DNA of 64,000 nucleotides from Halorubrum sp. F4 (GTDB taxonomy: Archaea; Halobacteriota; Halobacteria; Halobacteriales; Haloferacaceae), in assembly GCF_027257195.1 (NCBI RefSeq), contig NZ_JAPDFS010000002.1, positions 208,344-272,343 of the forward strand, written 5' to 3'. Positions 26,944-35,895 of the stretch are shown here, one piece after another. Both the position numbers and the translations under genes were made by a program. The notes under the pieces were generated by a model. That model saw only the letters and a program-made list of their open reading frames with translations. It had not been told where the DNA came from and did not search any database. The first letter of the stretch is position 1. Each line of letters starts with the position of its first letter.

Positions 26944-27734
26944 CGCCCGGCAAGGGAGGAAGCGGCGAGCCCACCCTCGACGCTCCCGTCGTGCTCAAGC
27001 TCGGCGGGAGCGTGATCACCGAGAAGGACCGCCCCGAGACGGTCGACGAGTCGGCGCTCGCGGCCGCCGGCGACGCGATCGCCGACGCGCTCGATCGGGG
27101 CGCGATCGAGCGGCTCGTCGTGGTTCACGGCGGCGGGAGCTTCGGGCATCACCACGCCAGCGAACACGGGATCTCGACGAGCGAGGGGACCCGGGACGCC
27201 GGCGCGGTGATGGACGTCCACGGCGCGATGAAGCGGCTCAACCGGGCCGTCCTCACTGCGCTCCACGACCGCGACGTGCCCGCCGTCCCCGTCCATCCGC
27301 TCTCGCTCGCGGCGCGGGCCGCGGGCGTCGACGGCGGGCTCGACCTGCCGCTCTCCTCGACGGCGACGCTGCTCGACGAGGGGTTCGTCCCGGTTCTCCA
27401 CGGCGACGGGGTCGCGACCGCGGGCGAGGGAGTGACGGTCGTCTCCGGCGACGAACTCGTCGTCGAGCTCGCTACGGGGCTCGGAGCCGACCGTGTGGGC
27501 GTCTGTTCGACGGTCCCCGGAGTCCTCGACGACGACGGGTCGGTGATCCCGTCCATCGACGACTTCGACGCGGTCGCCGACGCGCTCGGCGCGAGCGACG
27601 CGACCGACGTCTCGGGTGGCATGGCGGCGAAGGTCAGGGAGCTGCTCGCGCTCGACGCGCCGGCGTCCGTCTTCGGCCCGGACGGGCTGGAGGCGTTCCT
27701 TCGCGGGGAGACGCCGGGAACGCGGATCGAGTGA
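26940..27734 (+). CDS. ipk: Isopentenyl phosphate kinase
   Basis: 264 aa amino-acid-kinase fold. VVLKLGGSVITEKDRPE near the start, VVHGGGSFGHHHASEHG with the catalytic His, GDGVAT and DVSGGMAAKVRELL. It phosphorylates isopentenyl phosphate to IPP, the last step of the archaeal mevalonate route. Starts with GTG overlapping mvk, so the two are cotranslated. The rnj and prenyl-transferase genes often found next in archaea are not here. Confidence 0.95.
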   Translation: MTPGKGGSGEPTLDAPVVLKLGGSVITEKDRPETVDESALAAAGDAIADALDRGAIERLVVVHGGGSFGHHHASEHGISTSEGTRDAGAVMDVHGAMKRLNRAVLTALHDRDVPAVPVHPLSLAARAAGVDGGLDLPLSSTATLLDEGFVPVLHGDGVATAGEGVTVVSGDELVVELATGLGADRVGVCSTVPGVLDDDGSVIPSIDDFDAVADALGASDATDVSGGMAAKVRELLALDAPASVFGPDGLEAFLRGETPGTRIE

Positions 27735-27822
27735 CGACGCCGAACCCGACCGGCACCGATGCCTCGAGCCGTCCGGATACTTATGTAGTCCGCTCAACGA
27801 TCCCCATAGAGCCGGCACCATC

Positions 27823-30099
27823 ATGAGTACACTCTCGGATACGATCCGCGTTCTCCACGTGGACGACGAGCCGGAATTCGCGGAGATGACTACGACGCTT
27901 CTCGAGCGCGAGAACGAGCGTCTTACCGTCGAGACGGCCGCCAGCGCGAGCGAGGGTCTCGATCACGTCGCGACGAACCACGTCGACTGTATCGTCTCCG
28001 ACTACGACATGCCCGGGCTGAACGGGATCGAGTTCCTCGAGGCCGTCCGCGAGGAGAACCCCGACCTCCCCTTCATCCTGTTCACCGGAAAGGGGTCCGA
28101 GGAGGTCGCCAGCGACGCCATCTCGGCGGGCGTCACCGACTACCTTCAGAAGGGATCCGCCACCAGCCAATATGCCGTCCTGGCCAACCGGATCCGCAAC
28201 GCCGTCGAGGGCTTCACCGCCAAGCGTGAACGCCGACGACACCTCGACGCCATCGAAACCGCCCAGGAGGGGATCAGCATCCTCGACGATGGACGGTTCA
28301 TCTACGTGAACCGGGCGTACGCCGACCTGTACGGATACGAACCCGCGGAGATGATCGACGAGCGCTGGGAGCTGATCTATCCCGACGAGGAGGTGGCTGC
28401 GGTCCGCGACGAGATCCTCCCGACCGTAGCCGAGACGGGCACCTGGCACGGAGAGACGACCGGCCTCCGGGCTGACGGCAGTACGTTCGTCGAGGATCAC
28501 ACCCTCGCGAGGACCGAAGGGGGTGAACTCGTCTGTACCGTTCGGGACGTCACCGAGCGCGAGGAACGGGAGAAGCGGCTCGAACGAACCACGGCCCGTC
28601 TCGAACTCGCGGTCGAGGGCGCGAACCTCGGGGTCTGGGACTGGGACATGCGTACCGACGAGGTCGAGTTCAACGAGAAGTGGGCCGAGATGATCGGCCA
28701 CACGCTGGAGGAGCTCGAACCGCATCTCGACGCGTGGGAGACCCGCGTCCACCCGGACGACCTCGACGACGTCGAGGCGGCGTTACAGGCCCACATCGAC
28801 GGAGAGACGCCGTACTACGACACCGAACATCGGATGCGAACCGCCGAGGGCGACTGGAAGTGGATACGTGACATCGGCACGGTCGTCGAGCGAGACGACG
28901 CGGGCGAGCCGGTCCGCGCGGTGGGGATCCACCTCGACGTCACCGATCAGAAGGAGCGCGAGCGGGAACTCGACCGACGCACCGAGAGCTTGGAGGAGTT
29001 GACCACCGAACTCGAAGAGCAGTATCGGTATTTCTTCGAACAGGCACCGGTCATGGCGGCCGTGACCCGGACCGAAGACGGGAAACCGGTCGTCGAGGAC
29101 TGCAACCAGTTGTTCGCCGAAACGCTGGGATACAGCAAGGACGACGTTCTCGGCCGGGGGCTGGCGGAGTTCTATACGGCCGAGTCACGTCGAGAGCTCC
29201 TGCGTGAGGGGGGCTACGAGCGAGCCCTGAACGGGGAGTTCCTCCGGGAGGACAGGGAACTGAGCACCGCCGACGGCGAGACCGTCGAAGCCCTCCTGCG
29301 GGCCGTTCCCCGGCACGACGCTCGCACGAACGCCGTCGGAACGCTCGCGTTCTACGTCGACGTCAGCGAGCGAAAGGATCTCGAACAGGAGAAAAAGCGG
29401 CTGGAGGAGTTCACCAGCATCGTCTCTCACGACCTGCGGAACCCCCTGAACGTCGCAGCAGGACGAGTCGATCTGGCCCGTGACGAGTGTGACAGCGAGC
29501 ATCTCGAGGACGCGGAGGACGCACTGGATCGGATGGAAGAGCTGATCGACGACCTCCTGCGTCTCGCACGGAGCGGAGACCACGTCGACGAGGCGGTGCC
29601 GATCGATCTCGAAGCCGCCGTGCGGAACTGCTGGCGGAACGTCGAGACCGCCGACGCAACGCTCGTGATCGGGATCGGACGGACGATCCGGGCCGATCGA
29701 AGTCGGGTGAGTCAGCTCTTCGAGAACCTGTTTCGGAACAGTGTGGAACACGGTTCCACTGGCAGCCGGGCGGAGCCCAGCGACAGCGTGGAACACAGTT
29801 CCACTGGCAGTCGGCCTGCGGCCGACGACAGCGTCGAGCACGGCGGGACGGGCGTGACCGTCACCGTGGGCGAACTGGATGACGGGTTCTTCGTCGAGGA
29901 CGACGGGACCGGGATACCCGAAGACGTCCGGGAGGACGTGTTCGAGGCCGGATACTCGACCTCGACCGAAGGGACCGGATTCGGGCTCTCGATCGTGAGA
30001 CAGGTCGCCGAGGCACACGGGTGGACGATCCGCGTAACCGACGGCTCCGAAGGCGGAGCACGGTTCGAGATCACGGACGTCGAGTTCGTCGAAACGTAG
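27823..30099 (+). CDS. Hybrid PAS-sensor histidine kinase with N-terminal receiver domain
   Basis: 758 aa, no membrane segment. Order: receiver domain (about 8-125; phospho-acceptor D60 in VSDYDMPG, conserved Lys in FTGKGSEE), three PAS/PAC domains (about 135-250, 262-380, 395-505), HisKA (phosphorylated H536 in VSHDLRNPLN) and HATPase (about 610-758; N box with N639, G boxes DDGTGIPE and GTGFGLSIV). Cytoplasmic signal relay; ligand unknown. An insertion of about 40 residues just after the N box is made of 15-residue repeats (see separate entry). Start at the ATG at 27823 after a TATA-like ACTTATG at 27778-27784; no cognate output regulator is adjacent. Confidence 0.93.
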   Translation: MSTLSDTIRVLHVDDEPEFAEMTTTLLERENERLTVETAASASEGLDHVATNHVDCIVSDYDMPGLNGIEFLEAVREENPDLPFILFTGKGSEEVASDAISAGVTDYLQKGSATSQYAVLANRIRNAVEGFTAKRERRRHLDAIETAQEGISILDDGRFIYVNRAYADLYGYEPAEMIDERWELIYPDEEVAAVRDEILPTVAETGTWHGETTGLRADGSTFVEDHTLARTEGGELVCTVRDVTEREEREKRLERTTARLELAVEGANLGVWDWDMRTDEVEFNEKWAEMIGHTLEELEPHLDAWETRVHPDDLDDVEAALQAHIDGETPYYDTEHRMRTAEGDWKWIRDIGTVVERDDAGEPVRAVGIHLDVTDQKERERELDRRTESLEELTTELEEQYRYFFEQAPVMAAVTRTEDGKPVVEDCNQLFAETLGYSKDDVLGRGLAEFYTAESRRELLREGGYERALNGEFLREDRELSTADGETVEALLRAVPRHDARTNAVGTLAFYVDVSERKDLEQEKKRLEEFTSIVSHDLRNPLNVAAGRVDLARDECDSEHLEDAEDALDRMEELIDDLLRLARSGDHVDEAVPIDLEAAVRNCWRNVETADATLVIGIGRTIRADRSRVSQLFENLFRNSVEHGSTGSRAEPSDSVEHSSTGSRPAADDSVEHGGTGVTVTVGELDDGFFVEDDGTGIPEDVREDVFEAGYSTSTEGTGFGLSIVRQVAEAHGWTIRVTDGSEGGARFEITDVEFVET
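29743..29849 (+). repeat. 45-bp palindrome-bearing tandem repeats in the kinase ATPase domain
   Basis: Two copies in register 45 bp apart carry the inverted repeats GTGGAAC-N3-GTTCCAC at 29743-29759 and 29788-29804; a third, degenerate copy starts at about 29833. They encode SVEHGSTGS-type 15-residue units inserted directly after the N-box Asn. Both reading frame and DNA symmetry are kept. Confidence 0.85.
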
Positions 30100-30241
30100 C
30101 TCCGCCGTGCCGGGAGCGGCACCGATCGAGCACGAGGACGCGAACCGTCGTCGGAGACGAACCGTCGTGTGACGTCCGCACGTCGGCGGACGATCGGAGC
30201 CGGACAGAACCCTTATTCGACCGACTACCCTCCCTTCGGGC

Positions 30242-31285
30242 ATGAACGAAGCGGACGTCAGAGAGCGGCTGCGGGCTGTCACCGATCCCGACCTCGGCGA
30301 CGACGTGGTCTCGCTCGGCCTGGTGAACGGGATCGACCTCGACGAGGGGGCGGGGACCGTTCACGTCTCGCTGGCGCTCGGAGCGCCGTTCTCGCCACAC
30401 GAGTCGACGATCGCCGACGACGTGCGGGCGGCGCTGTCGGACGCCGGCCTCGACGTGGAGCTGTCGGCGTCGATCCCGAACGACCTCTCGGCGGACGAGC
30501 AGGTCCTTCCGGGCGTCGAGAACGTGATCGCGGTCGCCTCCGGGAAGGGCGGCGTCGGGAAGTCGACGGTGGCGGTGAACCTCGCGGCGGGACTCTCCGA
30601 GCTCGGCGCGCGGGTCGGCCTCTTCGACGCCGACGTGTACGGCCCGAACGTCCCGCGGATGGTCGCCGCCGAGGAACGACCACAGACCGACGGCGAGACG
30701 ATCGTCCCGCCGGAGCGGTACGGGGTGAAACTCATGAGCATGGACTTCCTCACCGGCGAGGACGACCCCGTTATCTGGCGCGGACCGATGGTCCACAAGA
30801 TCATCACCCAGCTGGTCGAGGACGTCGAGTGGGGCGAGCTGGACTACCTCGTGATGGACCTCCCCCCTGGAACCGGCGACACCCAGCTCACGATCCTCCA
30901 GACGCTGCCGCTGACGGGCGCGGTGATCGTCACCACGCCACAGGACGTGGCGCTCGACGACGCGACCAAGGGCCTTCGAATGTTCGGCAAACACGACACG
31001 AACGTGCTCGGGATCGCCGAGAACATGGCCGGGTTCCGGTGTCCGGACTGTGGCGGGTTCCACGAGATATTCGGCTCCGGCGGCGGGAAGGCGCTCGCGG
31101 CCGACCACGACCTCCCGTTCCTCGGCGGGATCCCGCTCGACCCGGCCGTCCGGACCGGCGGCGACGACGGCGCGCCGGTCGTGCTCGGGGATGGCGACAC
31201 CGCCGACGCGTTCCGGGTCCTCGTCGAGAACGTCGCGAACAACGCCGGCGTCGTGCGTCGCCGCGAGATGAGCGGGGGACGATGA
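30242..31285 (+). CDS. apbC: Mrp/ApbC-type Fe-S cluster carrier ATPase
   Basis: 347 aa. An N-terminal MIP18/DUF59-like domain (about 1-80) is followed by a P-loop NTPase with deviant Walker A SGKGGVGKST (100-109), DADVYGPNVPRM, and the CxxC FRCPDCGGF (about 263-271) that holds a bridging Fe-S cluster in the dimer. It delivers Fe-S clusters to apoproteins. TATA-like CTTATTCG at 30211-30218 suggests a leaderless start. Overlaps the next gene by 4 bp. Confidence 0.95.
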   Translation: MNEADVRERLRAVTDPDLGDDVVSLGLVNGIDLDEGAGTVHVSLALGAPFSPHESTIADDVRAALSDAGLDVELSASIPNDLSADEQVLPGVENVIAVASGKGGVGKSTVAVNLAAGLSELGARVGLFDADVYGPNVPRMVAAEERPQTDGETIVPPERYGVKLMSMDFLTGEDDPVIWRGPMVHKIITQLVEDVEWGELDYLVMDLPPGTGDTQLTILQTLPLTGAVIVTTPQDVALDDATKGLRMFGKHDTNVLGIAENMAGFRCPDCGGFHEIFGSGGGKALAADHDLPFLGGIPLDPAVRTGGDDGAPVVLGDGDTADAFRVLVENVANNAGVVRRREMSGGR

Positions 31286-31623
31286 CCGGGGAAAACAGGT
31301 CGGAGGACGGCGGAACCGACGGGTCCGCCGATCCGTCGGAGGCCGCCGACCCGCTGGCGGCCGCCGGCGTCGACCCGGTGGTGCCGGACTCGGCATCGGA
31401 CGCGGCGGCCGCGGAGTTCCCCGACGACGCGGAGGTCCGCGAGTTCCTTCGGGAGGTCGCCGCCGACGTGCGCGGCGACAGCTCCGAGAGCAAACAGCTC
31501 TCGGCGGTGCTCTACCGCGTGTCGGACCTGTACGACCCCGCGGAGTCGACCTCGCCCGAGGAGATCTACCTCAACGTCCGCCACATCATGCGGATCAAAG
31601 AGCAGGGCGGGATCGAGCGGTAG
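31282..31623 (+). CDS. Conserved haloarchaeal protein, function unknown
   Basis: 113 aa. The first 50 residues are acidic and low-complexity; the rest is a compact helical domain (EVREFLREVAADVRGDSSES, then VLYRVSDLYDP and YLNVRHIMRIKEQGG). No known motif. It overlaps the Mrp/ApbC gene (ATGA), so it probably works with or is dosed together with that Fe-S carrier. Confidence 0.75.
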   Translation: MTGENRSEDGGTDGSADPSEAADPLAAAGVDPVVPDSASDAAAAEFPDDAEVREFLREVAADVRGDSSESKQLSAVLYRVSDLYDPAESTSPEEIYLNVRHIMRIKEQGGIER

Positions 31624-31645
31624 TCAGGGTTGCGGAAGAAGCGGA

Positions 31646-31719
31646 AGCCAGGGCAGGGATTTGAACCCCGGAAGTCTCGATTACAAGTCGAGTGCATGAA
31701 CCGCCCATGCTCCCCTGGC
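31646..31719 (-). tRNA. tRNA-Thr (anticodon TGT)
   Basis: On the minus strand, acceptor GCCAGGG/CCCTGGC; anticodon stem CTCGA/TCGAG encloses CTTGTAA with anticodon TGT; T arm CGGGG-TTCAAAT-CCCTG. No intron, no CCA. Convergent with the gene at 31282. Confidence 0.93.
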
Positions 31720-31799
31720 GCAGGCGTGAGTTCTCGACCCTCGTATGAGTGCGTGTCGCTTTCGGCGAACCTATCGGGGCGAGCGAGTCCCGGTCCGAC

Positions 31800-32342
31800 T
31801 CACTCTCCGTCGTCGATCTCCTTGCGGAGTTCGACCCGGTGAAGACCGTATCCGCGGTCGGCGTAAAACGACCGCGCCCGCTCGTTGTCCGCGAGCGCCT
31901 CCAACGTGACCGCGTCCGCGCCAGCCTCGGCGAGTTCCCGCTCGGCCGCCGCGAGCAGCGCCGACCCGATCCCCTCGCCGCGCCGCTCCGGCGACACGAA
32001 GAGGTTGCTCACGAGGCCGCGCGTTCGGTCGCGCTCGTATCCCTCGCGCTCGATCGAGAACGCCACGAAGCCGACGATCGGTTCCGCCCCGTCCCCCTCG
32101 CCGCCCGTTTCGTCGCTCACGTCGCCCGTTTCGTCGCTCACGTCACCGTCCCGTGCCACGAGCAGCTCGCCGGTGACGACGCTCCGGGCGACCCACTCTC
32201 TGACCGCGTTGCGGTTCGCCGACGCGAGCAGCGTCGATCCGTGTCGCCGCTGGTCGCGGGCGAGTTCCAGCCACAGGTTCGTGACGGCGTCGACGTCGTC
32301 GACGGTGGCCGCGGTGACTCGTGGACCCTCGGGTTCGGACAC
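31800..32342 (-). CDS. GNAT-family N-acetyltransferase
   Basis: 180 aa. The acetyl-CoA site is LFVSPERRGEGIGSALLAAA; the final strand ARSFYADRGYGLHRVELRK is typical. Substrate unknown. The GTG at 32342 is chosen because no ATG lies between here and the neighbour's stop at 32386. An 18-bp tandem duplication (32107-32146) doubles the segment DVSDETG in the middle of the protein. Confidence 0.82.
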   Translation of the reverse strand: MSEPEGPRVTAATVDDVDAVTNLWLELARDQRRHGSTLLASANRNAVREWVARSVVTGELLVARDGDVSDETGDVSDETGGEGDGAEPIVGFVAFSIEREGYERDRTRGLVSNLFVSPERRGEGIGSALLAAAERELAEAGADAVTLEALADNERARSFYADRGYGLHRVELRKEIDDGE

Positions 32343-32385
32343 GCGTTCCAGTTCGTGGCGGTCGGTGTTGAGCCTGCCGGCCGAC

Positions 32386-33003
32386 TCAGACCTCCCGACA
32401 GTTCGGACAGATCGCCTGTCCGTTCGCGTCCGCGAGCTCCGGGGCGAGCGTGCCACACACCTCACAGACGCCCTGCGTCGGGGACCCGGCGGCGTCCGTC
32501 GAGGACGCGGTCCGTGCTCGGTCGGATCCCCGCGCCGCGTCGGCGGTCCCCGACCGGGTCGTCTCGAGGCGGGTTCCGTTCCGCGCGTCGGCGTCGATCG
32601 CCGGCTCGTCGGCGGTGTCCTCCTCCCGCGTCGCGCCCGCGGCGAGCGAGTCGCGCGCGGTGACGACCCCGACCGCCTCACCGTCGGCGGCGACGACGAC
32701 GCGGTCGACTCCCTCGGCGACCAGCCGCTCCTCGACGGCCCGAAGCCCGTCGTCGGGCGCGACGGTGGGGAGCGGCGGCCGCATCACCGATCCCACGGTC
32801 GCGTCGTCGACGTCGCCCTCGAGGACGGCCGCGAGCGCGTCCCGTGCGGCGAGCCGGCCGACGGCCTCCCCGCCACGGAGGACGACCAGACAGTCGGTTT
32901 CCTCCTCGACCAGCAGCGCGGCCGCGTCCGCGAGCGGGTCCGACTCGCTGACCCCGAGGAACTCCCGGTGCATCACGTCGCGAACCGTGGTGTCTATGCG
33001 CAT
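32386..33003 (-). CDS. CBS-domain pair with C-terminal zinc finger
   Basis: 205 aa. Two CBS motifs (about 1-58 and 65-122; TVRDVMHREFLGVSESD and TVGSVMRPPLPTVAPDD), a long acidic linker and a C-terminal zinc-ribbon CEVCGTLAPELADANG with CPNC. CBS pairs bind adenine nucleotides; the zinc end suggests contact with nucleic acid or a partner protein. Role unknown. The GNAT gene follows 43 bp downstream and may be cotranscribed. Confidence 0.83.
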   Translation of the reverse strand: MRIDTTVRDVMHREFLGVSESDPLADAAALLVEEETDCLVVLRGGEAVGRLAARDALAAVLEGDVDDATVGSVMRPPLPTVAPDDGLRAVEERLVAEGVDRVVVAADGEAVGVVTARDSLAAGATREEDTADEPAIDADARNGTRLETTRSGTADAARGSDRARTASSTDAAGSPTQGVCEVCGTLAPELADANGQAICPNCREV

Positions 33004-33177
33004 ACTCGCGGATCGGCGGCGAACGGCTAAAAACTGCCCCCGGTACCGTTATCACGCCTCCGGGCGTAGAACCCGGTTCGGTGGACGATCCGCGAAACGC
33101 GCGATACGGACCGTCGTTCGATACGAAACGCGGAGCCGAAAGGGAGCCTTGAAACGCCCCGGCGTCGGAACGCGGAT

Positions 33178-33876
33178 ATGACCATACCCTCGTTCGTGAT
33201 CGGGATCGCGGGGGGGACCGGCGCGGGGAAGACGACGGTCTCCCGGCTCGTCACACAGAACCTCGGCGACGACGTCACGCGGATCCCGCTCGACAACTAC
33301 TACGAGGACCGTTCGGAACTCTCCTTCGAGGAGCGTCGGGAAGTCAACTACGACCATCCCTCCGCCTTCGAGTGGGAGCTCCTCCGCGCGCACCTCGAGA
33401 CGCTGTTGGAGGGCCGACCCGTCGAGATGCCCCAGTACGACTTCGAGGTACACAACCGGAAGGACGAACGCGTGACCGTCGAGCCGACCGACGTCATCGT
33501 GCTCGAGGGAATCCTCGCGCTTCACGACGAGGACATAAACGGGATGATGGACCTCCGGTTGTACGTCGAGACCGACGCCGACGTGCGGATCCTCCGGCGG
33601 ATCCGCCGCGACGTGCTCGATCGGGGCCGCGACCTGGAGGGAGTGATCGACCAGTACCTCTCGACGGTGAAACCGATGCACGAGCGGTTCATCGAGCCGA
33701 CGAAGGGCCACGCCGACCTGATCATCCCGGAGGGAGCGAACAGCGTGGCGGTCAACCTCATCGAGGAGAAGCTTCACGCCGAGATCGAGGGGAACGCCGT
33801 GCGCAACTGGGAACGCGGGAGCCTGGAGCGCGAGCTCGCCGAGAAGCGCTCGCCGGACCTCGACGCCGAGGAATGA
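33178..33876 (+). CDS. udk: Uridine kinase (uridine/cytidine kinase)
   Basis: 232 aa. P-loop GGTGAGKT (12-19), DNYYEDRSELSFEERREVNY (substrate contact), HPSAFEW and the lid RRIRRDVLDRGRD. Phosphorylates uridine and cytidine to UMP/CMP in salvage; related members act on other small hydroxyl substrates. Convergent with lrp. Confidence 0.94.
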   Translation: MTIPSFVIGIAGGTGAGKTTVSRLVTQNLGDDVTRIPLDNYYEDRSELSFEERREVNYDHPSAFEWELLRAHLETLLEGRPVEMPQYDFEVHNRKDERVTVEPTDVIVLEGILALHDEDINGMMDLRLYVETDADVRILRRIRRDVLDRGRDLEGVIDQYLSTVKPMHERFIEPTKGHADLIIPEGANSVAVNLIEEKLHAEIEGNAVRNWERGSLERELAEKRSPDLDAEE

Positions 33877-33939
33877 GAGACGGCGGGTCGGCGTCCGTCT
33901 TCACCCGGACGGCTCGTCCACCGAGCCGCTCGTCCACGG

Positions 33940-34353
33940 TCACCCGAGCCGCTCGTCCAGGATCAGTCGCGTCTTCGTGGACTTGACGTCGTCGAGCTCG
34001 CGCGCCTGCGTGATGAGTTCGTTGACGGCGCGGGTGTCCACCGCGTCGACGACGAGAACGATGTCGTCCTCGCCGGAGACCTGCCAGACGAAGTCGACCT
34101 CCTCCCACTCCATCATGCGCTCGCCGACCGCCGCGGTGTCGACGTTCATCTCCACGGAGATCTCGATCATCGCCTTCACGTTGCCGGTTCGGGTGGTCAC
34201 CGTGAACCGCTCGATGACCCCCTCCTCGGTCATTCGGTCGACACGGTTTCGGACCGTCCCCTCGGAGGTACCGACCCGGTCCGCGATCTCGGTGTAGGGG
34301 GTTCGCGCGTCCCGTCGCAGGATCGAGAGGATCCGGCGGTCGAGGTCGTCCAT
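33940..34353 (-). CDS. lrp: Lrp/AsnC-family transcriptional regulator
   Basis: 137 aa. HTH at about 1-50 (LDRRILSILRRDARTPYTEI, TSEGTVRNRVDRM), linker, then the ligand-binding RAM domain (about 65-137; VWQVSGEDDIVLVVDA). Archaeal Lrp proteins sense amino acids and often repress their own gene. It is divergent from carA; three 15-bp palindromes lie between them (34385-34399, 34437-34451, 34567-34581), fitting control of both genes. Exact effector unknown. Confidence 0.93.
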   Translation of the reverse strand: MDDLDRRILSILRRDARTPYTEIADRVGTSEGTVRNRVDRMTEEGVIERFTVTTRTGNVKAMIEISVEMNVDTAAVGERMMEWEEVDFVWQVSGEDDIVLVVDAVDTRAVNELITQARELDDVKSTKTRLILDERLG

Positions 34354-34384
34354 ACGGCGCGAAGGAGCGGCGACGACTTACGGC

Positions 34385-34399
34385 TTACGAACATCGTAA
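34385..34399. promoter_or_regulatory. Lrp-type palindromic site 1
   Basis: TTACGAACATCGTAA, a perfect inverted repeat with a 3-bp centre, 32-46 bp upstream of the lrp start codon. The placement suits autoregulation of lrp. Confidence 0.65.
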
Positions 34400-34436
34400 C
34401 ACCCCTTCGAACTCCATAGAGAACTACCGGTGAGAG

Positions 34437-34451
34437 TGCGATGTTCGTAGC
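34437..34451. promoter_or_regulatory. Lrp-type palindromic site 2 (imperfect)
   Basis: On the minus strand this reads GCTACGAACATCGCA, sharing TACGAACATCG with site 1. It lies about 52 bp from site 1 (about five helical turns), compatible with cooperative binding of an oligomeric Lrp. Confidence 0.55.
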
Positions 34452-34566
34452 AACCTTCGTAGCCATCCACGCAGTCGTTGCCCCCGACGTGGACGGACGG
34501 ATCGCACGGTGATTCCCGGCGTTGGACCGGCCCGTCCGGACGACGACCGTTCGGGCCGCCCGCTTG

Positions 34567-34581
34567 TTACGAATTTCGCAA
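34567..34581. promoter_or_regulatory. Lrp-type palindromic site 3
   Basis: TTACGAATTTCGCAA, a near-palindrome of the same design, about 20 bp upstream of the carA TATA box (TTTAATAT, 34601-34608). The position just upstream of the box is more typical of activation than of blocking. Confidence 0.6.
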
Positions 34582-34600
34582 CTCACCTTCGAACGACGCA

Positions 34601-34631
34601 TTTAATATGGTTCATCCGTACGTATCTCGTA
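34601..34631 (+). promoter_or_regulatory. carA core promoter
   Basis: TATA box TTTAATAT (34601-34608) about 24-31 bp before the ATG at 34632, so the transcript should be leaderless or nearly so. Confidence 0.6.
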
Positions 34632-35693
34632 ATGTCGGACGCCTACATCGCGCTGGCCGACGGACGCGTGCTCGAAGCGCGCACCCGTGCGCCGGGGCGG
34701 ACACGTGGTGAACTCGTGTTCACGACCGCGTACACCGGCTACGAGGAATCGCTGACCGATCCCTCCTACGCCGAGCAAGTGCTGACCTTCTCGTATCCCC
34801 TGATCGGGAACTACGGCGTCCGATCCGAGCGGTTCGAGTCCGACTCCGTCCAGCCGCGCGCGGCGATCGCCCGCGAGATGACCGACGACGTCGCCGAGTG
34901 GCTCGAAGGCGAGGGCGTCCCGGCGATCGACCACCTCGACACCCGCGAGATCGTCACCACCGTCCGCGAGGAGGGCGCGATGGCCTGCGGTATCGCCGCC
35001 GGCGAGGACGCGACTCCCGAGGACGCGATGGCCGAGATGGAGGCCTGCGAGCCGATGAGCGCGCACGTCGACATCGGCGCGCAGGTGTCCGTCGCGGAGC
35101 CGACCGTCCACGAGGGCGGCGACGAGGCGACGGTCGCGCTGCTCGACTGCGGCGCGAAGGGATCCATCATCTCCTCGCTCACCGAGCGCGGCGCGGACGT
35201 CCACGTCCTCCCGTACGACGCGACTCCCGAGGACGTGGCGGCGGTCGAACCCGACGTGCTGTTCGTCTCGAACGGCCCGGGCGACCCGGAGAACTTCGTC
35301 GCGGCCCACGAGGTCGTCGACGCCTTCGCCGGCGACCTGCCGATGGCCGGGATCTGTCTCGGCCAGCAGGTGATCACCAGCGCGCTCGGCGGTTCGACCG
35401 CGAAGATGTCGTTCGGCCACCGCGGCGTCAACCAGCCGGTGAAGGACCTCCGGACCGACCGGGTCGTGATGACCACCCAGAACCACGGCTACACCGTCGA
35501 CGACACCGGCCCGCTCGAGGTGACGCAGGTGAACGTCAACGACGACACCGTCGAGGGGCTCGACAGCGCGGAACTCGACGTTATCACCCGTCAGTATCAC
35601 CCGGAGGCGAACCCCGGTCCGCACGACTCGCTCGGCTTCTTCGACGAGGTGCTCGAGCTGGCGGAGTCGCGCCAGCCGGTCGCCGCCGACTGA
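34632..35693 (+). CDS. carA: Carbamoyl-phosphate synthase small (glutaminase) subunit
   Basis: 353 aa. N-terminal CPSase small-chain domain (about 1-130; VFTTAYTGYEESLTDPSYA) and class I glutamine amidotransferase (about 165-345) with nucleophile Cys in AGICLGQQ and the H/E in YHPEANPGP. It supplies ammonia to CarB for carbamoyl phosphate used in arginine and pyrimidine synthesis. carB is not adjacent, so subunit balance must be set elsewhere. The divergent lrp and palindromes imply amino-acid-responsive control. Confidence 0.96.
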   Translation: MSDAYIALADGRVLEARTRAPGRTRGELVFTTAYTGYEESLTDPSYAEQVLTFSYPLIGNYGVRSERFESDSVQPRAAIAREMTDDVAEWLEGEGVPAIDHLDTREIVTTVREEGAMACGIAAGEDATPEDAMAEMEACEPMSAHVDIGAQVSVAEPTVHEGGDEATVALLDCGAKGSIISSLTERGADVHVLPYDATPEDVAAVEPDVLFVSNGPGDPENFVAAHEVVDAFAGDLPMAGICLGQQVITSALGGSTAKMSFGHRGVNQPVKDLRTDRVVMTTQNHGYTVDDTGPLEVTQVNVNDDTVEGLDSAELDVITRQYHPEANPGPHDSLGFFDEVLELAESRQPVAAD

Positions 35694-35895
35694 GCGGCCC
35701 GCCGGAACCGTCCTCGATTCCGGGGCGGTTCTCGACCACCGAGCTCCCCCGTTCTACCGCGCGGTTCCCGCGACCGGCCCTGACCCTTTGGAGTACCAGT
35801 CCTCCACCGACGCTCCCCTTTCCTCCCCGAGTTCCGTCCCGTTTCGCCCGCCCGCTTCCGGCGGCGTTTTCACCCGTGGCCTCCCAGGGACGTCC

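Noticed and set aside
32342-32681. N-terminal 113-residue extension of the GNAT protein
   Set aside because: It overlaps the CBS-zinc gene in another frame, is Arg/Ser/Pro-rich without character, and the GNAT fold begins after the GTG at 32342.
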